Shown here: positions 49,280 through 59,200 of the stretch, in pieces | How the letters are laid out: each line of letters begins with the position of its first letter | How positions within the stretch are numbered: the first letter of the stretch is position 1 | NCBI GenBank assembly: GCA_027533385.1 | Contig: JAPZUE010000007.1 | Coordinates: 62,001-126,000 of the forward strand | DNA: 64,000 nucleotides | Direction: 5' to 3' | From: Rhizobium sp. | Lineage (GTDB): Bacteria > Pseudomonadota > Alphaproteobacteria > Rhizobiales > Rhizobiaceae | The notes under the pieces: model-generated | The model's input: only the letters and a program-made list of their open reading frames with translations | What the model was told of the DNA's origin: nothing | Databases searched by the model: none | Made by a program: the position numbers and the translations under genes

Positions 49280-49816
49280 ATGATCGTACTTGTGGGTTAC
49301 GCGACGATCGAAGGTCAGACGCGCAAGATCGCCGAAGCGGTCGCGTCGACAATCGAAGCGGCCGGGCACAGAGCCCTTCTTTTCGATATCACGTCAGGCG
49401 GAGAATATGCGCTTGGCCATCCCGAGGCGGCGATCCTCTGCGCCCCTGTCCACGCGGCGCGCTATCCGGCTGCCTTCGCCGCCTTCGTGCGGCAGGAAGC
49501 GTCCTGGCTCAACAGCATTCCCTCCGCCTTCGTGTCGATATCCATGCTGATCCGCAGCGAGTTCGAGGAGGAGCAGGAGGAGGCGACCCATTTTCCCGAT
49601 ACGCTGCTGCAGGAGAGCGGCTGGAAGCCCGGCATTATCCATCACGCAGCCGGAGCGCTGCGCTACACCGAATATGATTTTTTCAAACGCTGGATCATCC
49701 GGCGCATGGCCGAGCATGAAAACGCGCCCACGGATGTCTCCAGAGATCACGAATTCACCGACTGGAAGGCTCTATCCGCTTTCGTGACGCAGTTTCTGGC
49801 TTCGGCCAAGGGTTGA
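49280..49816 (+). CDS. Flavodoxin-domain protein, HemG (protoporphyrinogen oxidase)-like
   Basis: 178 residues. N-terminal MIVLVGYATIEGQTRKIAEA is the FMN-phosphate loop of flavodoxin_5/HemG proteins, and APVHAARYPAAF and HHAAGALRYTEYDFFKRWII match the HemG pattern. HemG oxidises protoporphyrinogen IX using respiratory quinones. The ATG at 49280 has GGGAGG 9 nt upstream; a longer reading was rejected. Function is by family only. Confidence 0.78.
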   Translation: MIVLVGYATIEGQTRKIAEAVASTIEAAGHRALLFDITSGGEYALGHPEAAILCAPVHAARYPAAFAAFVRQEASWLNSIPSAFVSISMLIRSEFEEEQEEATHFPDTLLQESGWKPGIIHHAAGALRYTEYDFFKRWIIRRMAEHENAPTDVSRDHEFTDWKALSAFVTQFLASAKG

Positions 49817-49830
49817 CGCGGCGGCCTGGA

Positions 49831-49865
49831 CCGGCTTGAACGGCGGAAAGGGCCGTTCAAGCCGG
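49831..49865 (+). other. 14-bp perfect hairpin just upstream of crcB
   Basis: CCGGCTTGAACGGC pairs perfectly with GCCGTTCAAGCCGG around a 7-nt loop. Its 3' arm overlaps the start of the crcB GGAGG ribosome-binding site (49864-49868), 8 bp before the ATG, so it may gate translation. It has no T tract and no fluoride-riboswitch consensus. Confidence 0.65.
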
Positions 49866-49873
49866 AGGCATCC

Positions 49874-50251
49874 ATGTTCAACATCCTGCTCGTTGCCGTC
49901 GGCGGTGCGACGGGTTCCGTGGCCCGCTATCTGACGGGGATCGCCATGACCCGCCTGCTCGGACCCGCCTTTCCCTGGGGCACGATCACCGTCAACATCG
50001 TGGGGTCCTTCGTCATCGGGCTCTTGACCGAACTGATCGCCCGCAAGGTCTCCGCGCCGGCGGAGATGCGCCTTCTTCTTGTTGTTGGTTTCCTGGGTGG
50101 CTTCACCACCTTTTCATCCTTCTCGCTCGACACACTGGCGCTTGCCGAACGCGGGGCCTTCTTGAGCGCCTTTGTCTATGTCTTTGCGAGCGTCGTTCTG
50201 TCGCTGGCCGCCGCTTTCGGTGGACTTGCCCTCGGACGCAGCCTGTTCTGA
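49874..50251 (+). CDS. crcB: Fluoride ion exporter CrcB/Fluc
   Basis: 125 residues, four predicted helices. Family motifs GGATGSVARY, the Asn pore in TITVNIVGSF, and GGFTTFSSFSLDT are all visible. Fluc is a dimeric fluoride channel. It lies 58 bp after the HemG-like gene. Confidence 0.94.
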   Translation: MFNILLVAVGGATGSVARYLTGIAMTRLLGPAFPWGTITVNIVGSFVIGLLTELIARKVSAPAEMRLLLVVGFLGGFTTFSSFSLDTLALAERGAFLSAFVYVFASVVLSLAAAFGGLALGRSLF

Positions 50252-50344
50252 AACGCATCTGCGCATTTCGGCTTTCCCTTTCCGCCCGAAATCTACTAAA
50301 GGCACGGGATAAGTGGGTGGAGAACCCGAGTAGAAAGTATCCTC

Positions 50345-51334
50345 ATGGCAGGCATCGAACATATCACCGTGGAGGCCGACGAGGCCGGCATGCGGCTCGA
50401 CCGCTGGTTCAAGATCCATTATCCGGGTCTCGGCTTCGGCGCGCTCCAGAAGCTTCTGCGCTCCGGCCAGGTGCGCGTTGACGGCGGTCGCGTGAAGACC
50501 GACGCCCGCGTTCAGCCCGGCCAGGTCGTGCGCGTTCCCCCCATGGATGTGGACGCCAAGAAGACCGGCCCGATCGCAAGCCACGATCTAAAACACGGCG
50601 ACGACCATGAACTCCTCTCGCGCATGCTGTTGCACGAGGACGAGAAGGTCTTCGTCTTGAACAAGCCCGCCGGCCTTGCCGTACAGGGTGGCTCGGGCCT
50701 GACCCGCCATATCGACAAGATGCTCGAAGCCTGGACGAGCCGGAAGGGCGAGAAACCGCGCCTCGTGCATCGCCTCGACCGCGACACCTCCGGCGTTCTC
50801 GTCGTTGCCCGTACGCGCGGCGCCGCCCAGAAGCTGACGGCTGCATTTCGCGAGCGCGATACCAAGAAGATCTACTGGTCGCTGGTGAAGGGTGTGCCGC
50901 GCAAGCACGAGGACAAGATCTCGACCTGGCTGACAAAGGACCAGACCGACGAAGGCGACCGGATGCGCGTCTGCAAGCATGGCGAGGAGGGGGCAGACCA
51001 CGCCGTGTCCTACTACCGCGTCATCGACACGGCGGCCCAGAACCTCGCATGGCTGGAGATGGAGCCCTATACCGGCCGTACCCACCAGTTGCGCGTCCAT
51101 GCACTGCATATCGGTCACCCGATCATCGGCGATCCCAAGTATTTCATCGATGACCACAACTGGGATTTCCCCGGTGGTATCCAGAAGCGGTTGCACCTGC
51201 ATGCCCGCCATATCGACCTGCCGCATCCGAACGGAGGGCGACTGAAGGTGACGGCGCCGCTCTCGCCGCATATGGTGCAGAGCTGGAACCTGCTCGGCTT
51301 CGACCAGGCGGACGGGGACAGGGACGCCGAATGA
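50345..51334 (+). CDS. RluC/RluD-family pseudouridine synthase
   Basis: 329 residues. An N-terminal S4 domain (GMRLDRWFKIHYPGLGFGAL) precedes the RluA-type catalytic domain with the Asp of HRLDRDTSGVLVVARTR. Further motifs are PYTGRTHQLRVH and FPGGIQKRLHLHAR. It modifies 23S rRNA uridines; RluC is the closest guess but RluD-type sites cannot be excluded. It overlaps the HAD gene by 4 bp. Confidence 0.88.
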   Translation: MAGIEHITVEADEAGMRLDRWFKIHYPGLGFGALQKLLRSGQVRVDGGRVKTDARVQPGQVVRVPPMDVDAKKTGPIASHDLKHGDDHELLSRMLLHEDEKVFVLNKPAGLAVQGGSGLTRHIDKMLEAWTSRKGEKPRLVHRLDRDTSGVLVVARTRGAAQKLTAAFRERDTKKIYWSLVKGVPRKHEDKISTWLTKDQTDEGDRMRVCKHGEEGADHAVSYYRVIDTAAQNLAWLEMEPYTGRTHQLRVHALHIGHPIIGDPKYFIDDHNWDFPGGIQKRLHLHARHIDLPHPNGGRLKVTAPLSPHMVQSWNLLGFDQADGDRDAE

Positions 51335-51984
51335 AGCTTGTTCTCTTCGATTGCGACGGCACGCTGGTCGACAGCGCCGGCCTGATCCATGAAGTCATGC
51401 GCCACACCTTTGTCGCCTTCGGCAAGCCGGAACCGGCACTGGAGACGACCAAGTCGATCATCGGCCTGACGCTCGACATCGCGATCGCCCGCATGGATGG
51501 CAAGCCGCATGCCGATGACGAGGCCGTCGCCATGGCCGCCCACTACAAGGCGATCTTTGCCGATGTCCGCCGGGACTCCGGTTTCGGCGAAACCATGTTC
51601 GATGGCATCCGCGATGTCCTGGACGCCCTGATCGCCCGCGACGACATCTGGCTCGGCGCCGTCACCGGCAAGTCGCGCCGCGGTCTGGAAATGATCCTTG
51701 AAGGCCATGGGCTGAAGCCCCATTTCCTCTTCTGCCGTACGGCCGACGAATGCCCCTCCAAGCCGCATCCGGCCATGGTGACCGAATGCTGTGACGAGGC
51801 CGGCATTGCCCCGCGCGAGACCATTGTCATCGGCGATGCCATCTACGACATGCAGATGGCCAAGGCCGCCGGTGCGACCGCGATCGGCGTGTCCTGGGGC
51901 TATGCCAAGGCGGACGACCTCTGGAAGGCCGGTGCCGATGCCGTGGTCGAACGCCCCGCCGACCTTCTGGCCTATATCCACTAG
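51331..51984 (+). CDS. HAD-superfamily hydrolase (phosphoglycolate-phosphatase-like)
   Basis: 217 residues. Motif I is FDCDGTLVDS (nucleophile D7, acid D9), motif III K near GAVTGKSRRG, motif IV GDAIYDMQMA. The cap region is helical. Substrate not determined. It starts inside the preceding stop (ATGA). Confidence 0.88.
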   Translation: MKLVLFDCDGTLVDSAGLIHEVMRHTFVAFGKPEPALETTKSIIGLTLDIAIARMDGKPHADDEAVAMAAHYKAIFADVRRDSGFGETMFDGIRDVLDALIARDDIWLGAVTGKSRRGLEMILEGHGLKPHFLFCRTADECPSKPHPAMVTECCDEAGIAPRETIVIGDAIYDMQMAKAAGATAIGVSWGYAKADDLWKAGADAVVERPADLLAYIH

Positions 51985-51993
51985 GAGCCTTTG

Positions 51994-52800
51994 ATGCGCG
52001 ACGAACTCAGCCAGGACATTTTCGGGACCTTCATCCCGGAGCCCAGTCATGAGGACCCGGTGCGCCGGGCGCAGATCCAGATGAAGCGACCGCTGCCGAA
52101 GCGCTTCTACGAGAGCGTCGGGATCGAGGCGCGCGAGGATGGCTTCTCGATCACGCTCGACGGCAAGCCGGTCAAGACCCCTGCCAAGAACCTGCTGACG
52201 CTGCCGACCCGCGAGGCAGCCGAACTCGTCGTGGCCGAATGGGCCGGGCAGGGCGAACACATCGACCCGGCAACCATGCCTGTCACCAAGCTCGCCAATA
52301 CGGCGATCGACGCGGTGACCAACAGCCTGGACGAGGTCTTTGCCGAGATCGTGCGTTTTGCCGGCACGGATCTGCTCTGCTACCGGGCCGACGGCCCGAA
52401 GGAACTGATCGACCGCCAGTCGGCCCGCTGGGACCCGCTGCTCGGATGGGTCGCCACCGCCCACGGCGCACGTTTCATCCTTGTCGAAGGTGTGATGCAC
52501 CAGGAGCAGCCGCGCGAGGCCCTTCAAGCCTTTGGTCGCGCTCTCGAGCGTTATCGCGATCCGTTCCGGATTTCCTGCCTGAACGTGGTGACCACGCTCA
52601 CCGGCTCGGCTGTGCTGACACTCGCATTTGCCGAAGGCGCCTTCGATCTCGATGAGGTCTGGACGCTTGCCCATCTCGATGAGGACTGGACGATCGAGCA
52701 TTGGGGATCCGATGCCGAGGCCGAAGCGCGCCGAGAGGCCAGGTACGGTGAATATGCCTCTGCCGCAGCGCTGTTCCACGCGATCCAGCCGCAAAGTTAA
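51994..52800 (+). CDS. ATP12-family F1-ATPase assembly chaperone
   Basis: 268 residues. The ATP12 pattern is seen in PLPKRFYESVGIEARED, LDGKPVKTPAKN and AEWAGQGEHIDPATMPVTKLANTAID. Alphaproteobacteria share this family with mitochondria, where ATP12 chaperones the F1 alpha subunit. The ATG at 51994 is preferred to a TTG at 51991; AGGAG lies upstream. It follows the HAD gene by 9 bp. Confidence 0.92.
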   Translation: MRDELSQDIFGTFIPEPSHEDPVRRAQIQMKRPLPKRFYESVGIEAREDGFSITLDGKPVKTPAKNLLTLPTREAAELVVAEWAGQGEHIDPATMPVTKLANTAIDAVTNSLDEVFAEIVRFAGTDLLCYRADGPKELIDRQSARWDPLLGWVATAHGARFILVEGVMHQEQPREALQAFGRALERYRDPFRISCLNVVTTLTGSAVLTLAFAEGAFDLDEVWTLAHLDEDWTIEHWGSDAEAEARREARYGEYASAAALFHAIQPQS

Positions 52801-52863
52801 CCATCCACTAACCATACATGGCGAATTGTCGGACAGGTCGAGAATCACCTGTCCGGGGTCGTC

Positions 52864-53679
52864 ATGTTTGCGCAGAGCCTTCGCATCGCCTTTGCCTTGA
52901 GCCTGACCATGCTGCTGGGCTCCTGTACGCTTTTCCAGGGACGCAGCATCGATCGACCTCTGGTCTATTTCGTCCGCAACGTCACGGTGATGGCCGATGC
53001 GCGGGTTCCCCTTGAACTGCTGGAGAGCGTGGACCGTCGTGTTTCCTCCGCCATCGCTGCGACCCGGGCTCCGCAGGGCGCCGAGCGTGTTGTTCTGCTC
53101 GTGAAGATCGATCGCCTCGGCTTCGGCGAGGGCGCCCGTCGCCGTCTCGCCCAGGCTGACTTCACCGTGACGGCCGTTTCGGTCGAAACCGGCGAGCCGG
53201 TGGCCAAGGGAAGTTTCCGGGTCAACAGCCCGACCGACGACCCGCGCTGGGCCCGCCACGCCCTTGCGGAAGAGATTGCCGCCCGCATTCGCTTCGCCTT
53301 CTCCTTGACCACGCCGCGCATCCGCAAGTCGCTGCCGCCCCGGACCGTGTCGACACGGCTTGCTTCAGATCCGCCGCCGGTGACCGCGCAGGCTTCTTCG
53401 GCTCCTGATGCACACGCCGCCGCCACCCCGTCAGTGCCTCAGCCACAAAAGCCTGTTGTCGTTGCCGTGCCGCCCACCCCCGCACCGCCGCCGCAGGAGA
53501 TGGCAGCTCCTCCGGTTGCGGAAGCGCCGACCGTCAGCCCCGCTGCACCGCCACAGCCTGCCCGTCGAGCCGCCGATGTCGGCAAGGGTACACCGGTGGA
53601 ACAGGGAGCTGTCGGCACCATCCGCCTTCGACCAGACTGTGATCCCGCCGTGACGCCGACCTGTCCAGCGACCCCTTGA
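52864..53679 (+). CDS. Lipoprotein with Pro/Ala-rich tail
   Basis: 271 residues. A lipobox (MLLGSC, Cys 21) follows a hydrophobic signal. A folded region to about 160 has no family I recognise; the tail is Pro/Ala-rich and ends with two Cys (DCDPAVTPTCP). Outer-membrane anchoring is inferred. A 60-bp gap separates it from the ATP12 gene. Confidence 0.7.
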   Translation: MFAQSLRIAFALSLTMLLGSCTLFQGRSIDRPLVYFVRNVTVMADARVPLELLESVDRRVSSAIAATRAPQGAERVVLLVKIDRLGFGEGARRRLAQADFTVTAVSVETGEPVAKGSFRVNSPTDDPRWARHALAEEIAARIRFAFSLTTPRIRKSLPPRTVSTRLASDPPPVTAQASSAPDAHAAATPSVPQPQKPVVVAVPPTPAPPPQEMAAPPVAEAPTVSPAAPPQPARRAADVGKGTPVEQGAVGTIRLRPDCDPAVTPTCPATP

Positions 53680-53759
53680 GCCATGCCCGGGCGCAATGAC
53701 GCATCCATGCGCCGCAGCCGTGATTGACTTGGGCCCGACCTCGGCCTAATCCTCGTGAT

Positions 53760-54107
53760 GGATGGTTTCCGGACGGCAGAGATGTTGTCCGGAGAGCAAA
53801 AGGGAATGCGAAGGCGTGGACCCCAGCCGGGCACGCCGAACGCAGCCGACCCCGCGACTGTATTGCAGCGAGGGTTCTCCATCCGCTCTGCCGTTTCAGG
53901 TGGTGACGGGTCGCGGAGTGCGACCGGCCAATCGAAAACGACAGGACGGAAAAGCCACTGGGGTGGCAGCACGATCAGCCGGGGCAGGACGCCTCTTTCT
54001 CTACGAATCGTCCGCTCTTTCGTGTCGCCCGCAAACCCTGGGAAGGCGAGGAGAACCCGACGGTCCTTTCGAAGACCACGACCTGCGAGCCAGGAGACCT
54101 GCCATCC
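53760..54107 (+). promoter_or_regulatory. Cobalamin riboswitch upstream of the cob operon
   Basis: Conserved cobalamin-riboswitch blocks occur in order: AAAAGGGAATGCG, GCAGCCGACCCCGCGACTGTA, GCCACTGG, GGGAAGGC and the B12 box GAGCCAGGAGACCTGCC. Closing strands GGATGG and CCATCC pair at the ends. The arm between GCCACTGG and GGGAAGGC is about 78 nt, longer than in many aptamers. It should repress cobP-cobW-cobN-cobO when adenosylcobalamin is high. Confidence 0.9.
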
Positions 54108-54182
54108 ACGGGCATGGTGCCCACACTGGGGAGGTTTCCCCGTTGCCAGCACGGAGGTTGTCGTGGCGACGTCTTGCATCCG

Positions 54183-54220
54183 CGGGTCCTTGTCGACCCG
54201 ACGGTGCCGGTCCGTCTTTT
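54183..54220 (+). terminator. Probable attenuator hairpins after the riboswitch
   Basis: CGGGTC pairs with GACCCG (54183-54200), and GACGG pairs with CCGTC (54200-54216) followed by TTTT. The two stems share one base, so they may be alternatives in an expression-platform terminator. Confidence 0.45.
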
Positions 54221-54305
54221 GGGTCCGGGCATCGTTTGATCTTTCGTGCATGCTGAAGGCATGCGCCACAGACCGTCTGCGCGCGGTCGAAGGTCATGGC
54301 AACCC

Positions 54306-54836
54306 ATGACCGCATCCCATTCCCGATCCATCCTGGTTCTCGGTGGCGCCCGCTCGGGCAAGTCGCGTTTTGCCGAGGGATTGGCGAGCGATACCGGCTT
54401 CGACAGGTTTTACCTTGCGACGGGACGCGCCTGGGACGACGAGATGCGTGCCCGCATCGCCGCCCACAAGGCCGACCGTGCCAATGACGGCTGGACGACC
54501 CATGAGGAGCCCGTCGATCTCGTCGGCGCGCTGAAGGCGCTGGACCAGCCCGGTCGCGTCATCCTCGTCGATTGCCTGACGCTCTGGGTCACCAATCTGA
54601 TGATGGAGGAGGGCCGTGATGTCGACGCGGACGGCGCGGCACTGGCGGCCAGTCTCGGGGAACTCCAGGCCACCGTCATCTTCGTCTCCAACGAGGTCGG
54701 CCTCGGCATCGTGCCCGAAAACAAGATGGCCCGCGCCTTCCGCGACCATGCCGGCCGTCTCCACCAAGCCATCGCCGCTCAAGCGGCAGACGTCTATTTC
54801 GTTGCGGCCGGATTGCCGCTGAAAATGAAGGGTTGA
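54306..54836 (+). CDS. cobP: Adenosylcobinamide kinase / guanylyltransferase CobP (CobU)
   Basis: 176 residues. P-loop [12 protein letters not shown], the AHK..R segment and [13 protein letters not shown] are family signatures. It phosphorylates adenosylcobinamide and then adds GMP on the way to cobalamin. First gene of the cob operon downstream of the riboswitch; cobW follows after 3 bp. Confidence 0.95.
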   Translation: MTASHSRSILVLGGARSGKSRFAEGLASDTGFDRFYLATGRAWDDEMRARIAAHKADRANDGWTTHEEPVDLVGALKALDQPGRVILVDCLTLWVTNLMMEEGRDVDADGAALAASLGELQATVIFVSNEVGLGIVPENKMARAFRDHAGRLHQAIAAQAADVYFVAAGLPLKMKG

Positions 54837-54839
54837 ACC

Positions 54840-55922
54840 ATGTTGCAGCAGAAGATCCCCGCCACCGTCATCACCGGCTTTCTCGGCGCGGGCAAGACCA
54901 CCATCATCCGCAACATGCTGATGAATGCCGGCGGCAAGAAGATCGCTTTGATCATCAACGAATTCGGTGATCTCGGCGTCGATGGCGATGTACTGAAGGG
55001 CTGCGGCGCCGAGAATTGCACCGAGGACGACATCATCGAGCTCACCAATGGCTGCATCTGCTGCACGGTCGCCGACGACTTCGTGCCGACCATGCTGAAG
55101 CTGCTTGAGCGTGATATCAAGCCGGATCATATCGTCATCGAGACCTCGGGTCTGGCGCTGCCGCAGCCGCTGGTCGCCGCCTTCAACTGGCCGGATATCC
55201 GCACCCGCGTCACCGTCGATGGCGTTGTCACCGTTGTCGACAGCGCTGCCTTGGCGGCAGGCCGTTTCGCAGACGATCATGATGCCGTCGCCGCCCAGCG
55301 CGCCGAGGACGACAATCTCGACCACGAGAGCCCGATCGAGGAACTCTTCGAGGACCAGCTCACCTGCGCCGATCTCATCGTGCTCAACAAGACCGACCTG
55401 CTGGACGCTGCCGGTATCGCCGCCGTGCGCGCCGAAGTCACAGGCCGCACCAGCCGCAAGCCCTCGATGATCGAGGCGAAGAATGGCGAAGTGCCTTCGC
55501 TCGTCCTGCTCGGGATCGGCGCCAGCACCGAAGACGACATCGAAAACCGCAAGTCGCATCACGAGCTGGAACATGAGGCACTGCATGCCTCGGGCGAAGA
55601 CCACGACCACCATCACGACCACGACGAGTTCGAAAGCTTCGTCCTGAAGCTCGGAGCGATCAAGGATCCGCAGGAGTTCGTCGACCGCCTGAAGCCGGTT
55701 ATCGAGAAGCACGACATCCTGCGCCTGAAGGGCTTCATCGACGTGCCCGGCAAGCCGATGCGCCTCGTCATCCAGGCCGTCGGCACCCGCATCGATACCT
55801 ATTTCGACCGTCCCTGGACGAGCGCTGAAAAGCGCGAGACGAGGCTTGTGGTGATCGGCCTGCATGAGTGGGATTTCGGCGCTGTCGTCGAGGACGTCCA
55901 GGCGGCGGCTGACACGGTTTGA
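54840..55922 (+). CDS. cobW: Cobalamin biosynthesis GTPase CobW
   Basis: 360 residues. G1 motif GFLGAGKTT, the metal-binding CxCC motif in NGCICCTV, and a His-rich stretch (HASGEDHDHHHDHDEFES) near residue 245. COG0523 GTPases deliver metal; CobW is thought to supply cobalt to CobN-CobST. It follows cobP by 3 bp and is separated from cobN by a mosaic repeat. Confidence 0.95.
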   Translation: MLQQKIPATVITGFLGAGKTTIIRNMLMNAGGKKIALIINEFGDLGVDGDVLKGCGAENCTEDDIIELTNGCICCTVADDFVPTMLKLLERDIKPDHIVIETSGLALPQPLVAAFNWPDIRTRVTVDGVVTVVDSAALAAGRFADDHDAVAAQRAEDDNLDHESPIEELFEDQLTCADLIVLNKTDLLDAAGIAAVRAEVTGRTSRKPSMIEAKNGEVPSLVLLGIGASTEDDIENRKSHHELEHEALHASGEDHDHHHDHDEFESFVLKLGAIKDPQEFVDRLKPVIEKHDILRLKGFIDVPGKPMRLVIQAVGTRIDTYFDRPWTSAEKRETRLVVIGLHEWDFGAVVEDVQAAADTV

Positions 55923-55938
55923 CCATGGAGCATGCGGC

Positions 55939-56191
55939 TACCCCCCTCTGGCCTGCCGGCCATCTCCCCCTCAAGGGGGGAGATCGGATCGGCGCGCGCA
56001 TGGCGGTTCCTGGACAAACTGACATCCGGCGGCCAAGGTTTTTGCTCACGTCATCGACTTATGGCGGCCAGACATCCAGGGCTGCAGCAGCGGAAGGCTT
56101 CACAGATGGGCACGACGCTTCCGCCTTCCGATCTCCCCCCTTGAGGGGGAGATGTCCGCCCTTCGACGGGCTCAGGGCGCAGAGGGGGGTA
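55939..56191. repeat. Composite palindromic mosaic element between cobW and cobN
   Basis: Inverted copies at 55939-55987 and 56128-56191 share the outward end TACCCCCCTCTG and the C-run/G-run hairpin seen between rutC and rutD. The right copy carries an inserted CCCTTCGACGGGCTCAGGG palindrome. They enclose 140 bp without a gene, so the 319-bp gap before cobN is largely repeat. Confidence 0.8.
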
Positions 56192-56241
56192 TCCCAACCT
56201 CTGACCGCCAGCCGGTCAAAGAATATTCGTCGGGAGCCGTC

Positions 56242-59200
56242 ATGCATCTCCTCCTAGCCCAGAAGGGATCGATCAGCGACGGCGACGAGGCGATCGATCT
56301 TGGCCAAACGCCGGGGAACGTGCTGTTTCTCTCGGCGGCGGACACGGAGCTTGCGGCAATAGCCGCAGCCGTTGAAGCGAGGGGCGGAGAAGCGCTGCGC
56401 TGGCGGCTCGCCAGCCTGATGACGCTCAAGCACCCGATGTCGGTCGATACCTATATCGAACGCACAGCCCGCCACGCCAGGTTGATCGTGGTCCGGGCGC
56501 TGGGTGGGGCGAGCTACTTCCACTATGCGCTGGAGGCGCTGCATGCCTCAGCCCGCCGCAGCGGCGCGGCCATCGTCGTGCTGCCCGGCGACGACAAGCC
56601 GGATGAGGGCCTTTTGCCTTTCCAGGCCTGCGCGGATGACGACCGCCAGGCGCTCTGGACCTATCTCACCGAAGGCGGGGCGGGGAATGCCGAGGCCTTC
56701 GTCGCCTATGCCGAGGCTATGCTGCGCGGGACGGAGCGCCCGGAACCGGCGCGTCCGCTGCTGAAAGCCGGCATCTGGTGGCCGGGTCGGGGCGTAATCG
56801 GGGTCGAGGAGTGGGAGAGGCTGGCTTTTCCTTCTCCCCGTTCACGGGGAGAAGGTGCCCGAAGGGCGGTTGAGGGGCAAAGCACCGAGCAAGACCAGCC
56901 CCTCACCCTGACCCTCTCCCCGCAGGCGGGGAGAGGGAATATCGCCCCCCTCTGCTTCTACCGTGCCCTCGTCCAGAGCGGCGAAACGGCACCCGTCCAG
57001 GCCATGGTCGAAGCCTTGTCGGCCGAGGGGCTCACGCCTCTGCCGGTCTTCGTGTCGAGCCTCAAGGACCAGGTCTCGGTCGACACGCTGCGCGCCATCT
57101 TCACCCGATTCCCGCCATCAGTGGTCATCAACACCACCGGTTTCGCCGTCTCGACCCCGGGGGCTGAAAAGCCGTCGACGGTCCTCGACGAAACGGGCGC
57201 TGTGGTTCTGCAGGCGATCTTCTCGTCCTCGCCCCACGCCACCTGGGAGAGTTCGAGCCAGGGTCTGAGCGCCCGCGACCTTGCGATGAGCGTCGCTTTG
57301 CCGGAGGTCGATGGCCGGGTGCTGACCCGCGCCGTCTCGTTCAAGTCCAAGGCGCGATTCGACGAGCGGGTCGAAGCCAATCTTGTGAGCCACGAGCCGG
57401 ATACCGGCCGCATGCGCTTCGTCGCGGAACTTGCCGCCAACTGGGCGAAGCTCCGCGCAACCGAGCCCGCTGAGCGCCGCGTGGCTTTGATCATGGCCAA
57501 TTACCCGAACCGCGACGGACGTCTCGGCAATGGCGTCGGTCTCGATACGCCGGCCGGCACCGTTGAGGTCATGCGCGCCATGCGCGACGCCGGTTACGAG
57601 GTCGCCGATCTGCCCGCCGATGGCGACGCGCTGATGCAGGCGCTGATGGCCGGTCCGACCAATGCGGCGAATGACGGACGGGTCATTCGCGAACGTCTTT
57701 CCGTTTGCGATTACATCGAGTTCTTCAAGGATCTTCCCAAAGAGGTTCAGGAGCGCGTCACCACCCGCTGGGGTGCTCCGGAGGTCGATCCTTTTCACCT
57801 CGACGGTGCCTTCGCCCTGCCGCTGATGCGCTTCGGCAAGCTTCTGATCGGCATCCAGCCGGCCCGTGGCTACAATATCGATCCCAAGGAAACCTATCAT
57901 TCCCCGGACCTTGTGCCGCCGCATGGCTATCTCGCCTTCTACGCTTTCCTAAGACGGGAATTCGGCGCGCAGGCGGTGATCCATATGGGCAAACACGGCA
58001 ATCTCGAATGGCTGCCGGGCAAGGCGCTGGCGCTGTCGGAGACCTGTTTCCCGGAGGCGGTGTTCGGACCGCTGCCGCATCTCTATCCCTTCATCGTCAA
58101 CGACCCCGGCGAAGGCACGCAGGCCAAGCGCCGCAGCTCCGCCGTCATCATCGACCACCTGACGCCGCCCTTGACCCGTGCTGAGAGTTATGGGCCGCTG
58201 AAGGACCTGGAGGCGCTGGTCGACGAGTATTACGAGGCCTCGGGCGGCGATCCGCGCCGTTTGAATTTGCTCAAGAAGCAGATTCTTGAACTGATCGCCG
58301 ATATCGGCCTCGACCAGGATGCCGGCATCGCCAAGGGGGAGGCGGAAGATCAGGCGCTGGAAAAGCTCGACGCCTATCTCTGCGAGCTCAAGGAAATGCA
58401 GATCCGCGACGGGCTCCACATCTTCGGGCTAGCCCCTGAGGGGCGGTTGCTGACCGATCTCGTCGTCGCGCTGGCGCGGGTACCAAGGGGGCAGGGCGAG
58501 GGCGGGGATGCCAGTTTGCAGCGGGCGATCGCTGGGGATCTCCATCTGCTCTCCCCCCTTGTGGGGGAGATGTCAGCAAAGCTGACAGAGGGGGGTAACT
58601 TGCCGGCGCTGGATCCTGAGTTACCCCCCTCTGGCCTGCCGGCCATCTCCCCCTCAAGGGGGGAGATCGGCAGAACGCCCATGTCGGCGGATTTCGCAGT
58701 TTTGACAAAGACGCCTCAGCTGCCGATGATCTCCGCACCCGCACCCGCACCCGCACCCGCATCCCCATCCGCATCCACGTCCGCAGACGCGGAGGAAGGC
58801 AGAGCGCCAACCTCCCCGATCTCCCCCCTTGAGGGGGAGATGCCCGGCAGGGCAAAGGGGGGTACCCCAGGCACGCCGCCAAAATCATTCGACCCCCTCG
58901 ACTGCATCATGTCCGCCCCCTGGTCCGGGGCAAAACCTGCGATCCTTGCCGATCTCATCGATGCCCCCTGGCGCACCGCTGGCGACACCGTCGAGCGCAT
59001 CGAACTGCTTGCCGCCAAGTTCGTCTCCGGTGAAACCCAATGCCCGGATGACTGGCCGCGAACCCGCGCCGTGCTCGCCGAGATCGAAACCCGCCTGAAA
59101 CCCGCCGTCGTCTCCTCCGGCCCGGCTGAAATCCAGGGTCTGCTGAAGGGCCTCGCCGGCCAGTTCGTGCCCCCCGGACCCTCCGGAGCGCCGACGCGCG

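Noticed and set aside
49831..49873. Fluoride riboswitch ahead of crcB
   Set aside because: The conserved GGCGATGG and CTGATG blocks are absent; only a hairpin is present.
53755..54309. ORF of 184 codons across the cobalamin riboswitch
   Set aside because: The nucleotide sequence fits a riboswitch with all conserved blocks. The translation has no family character.
56152..56241. 30-residue N-terminal extension of CobN
   Set aside because: It is a translation of the intergenic mosaic repeat; the ATG at 56242 starts the CobN family sequence.
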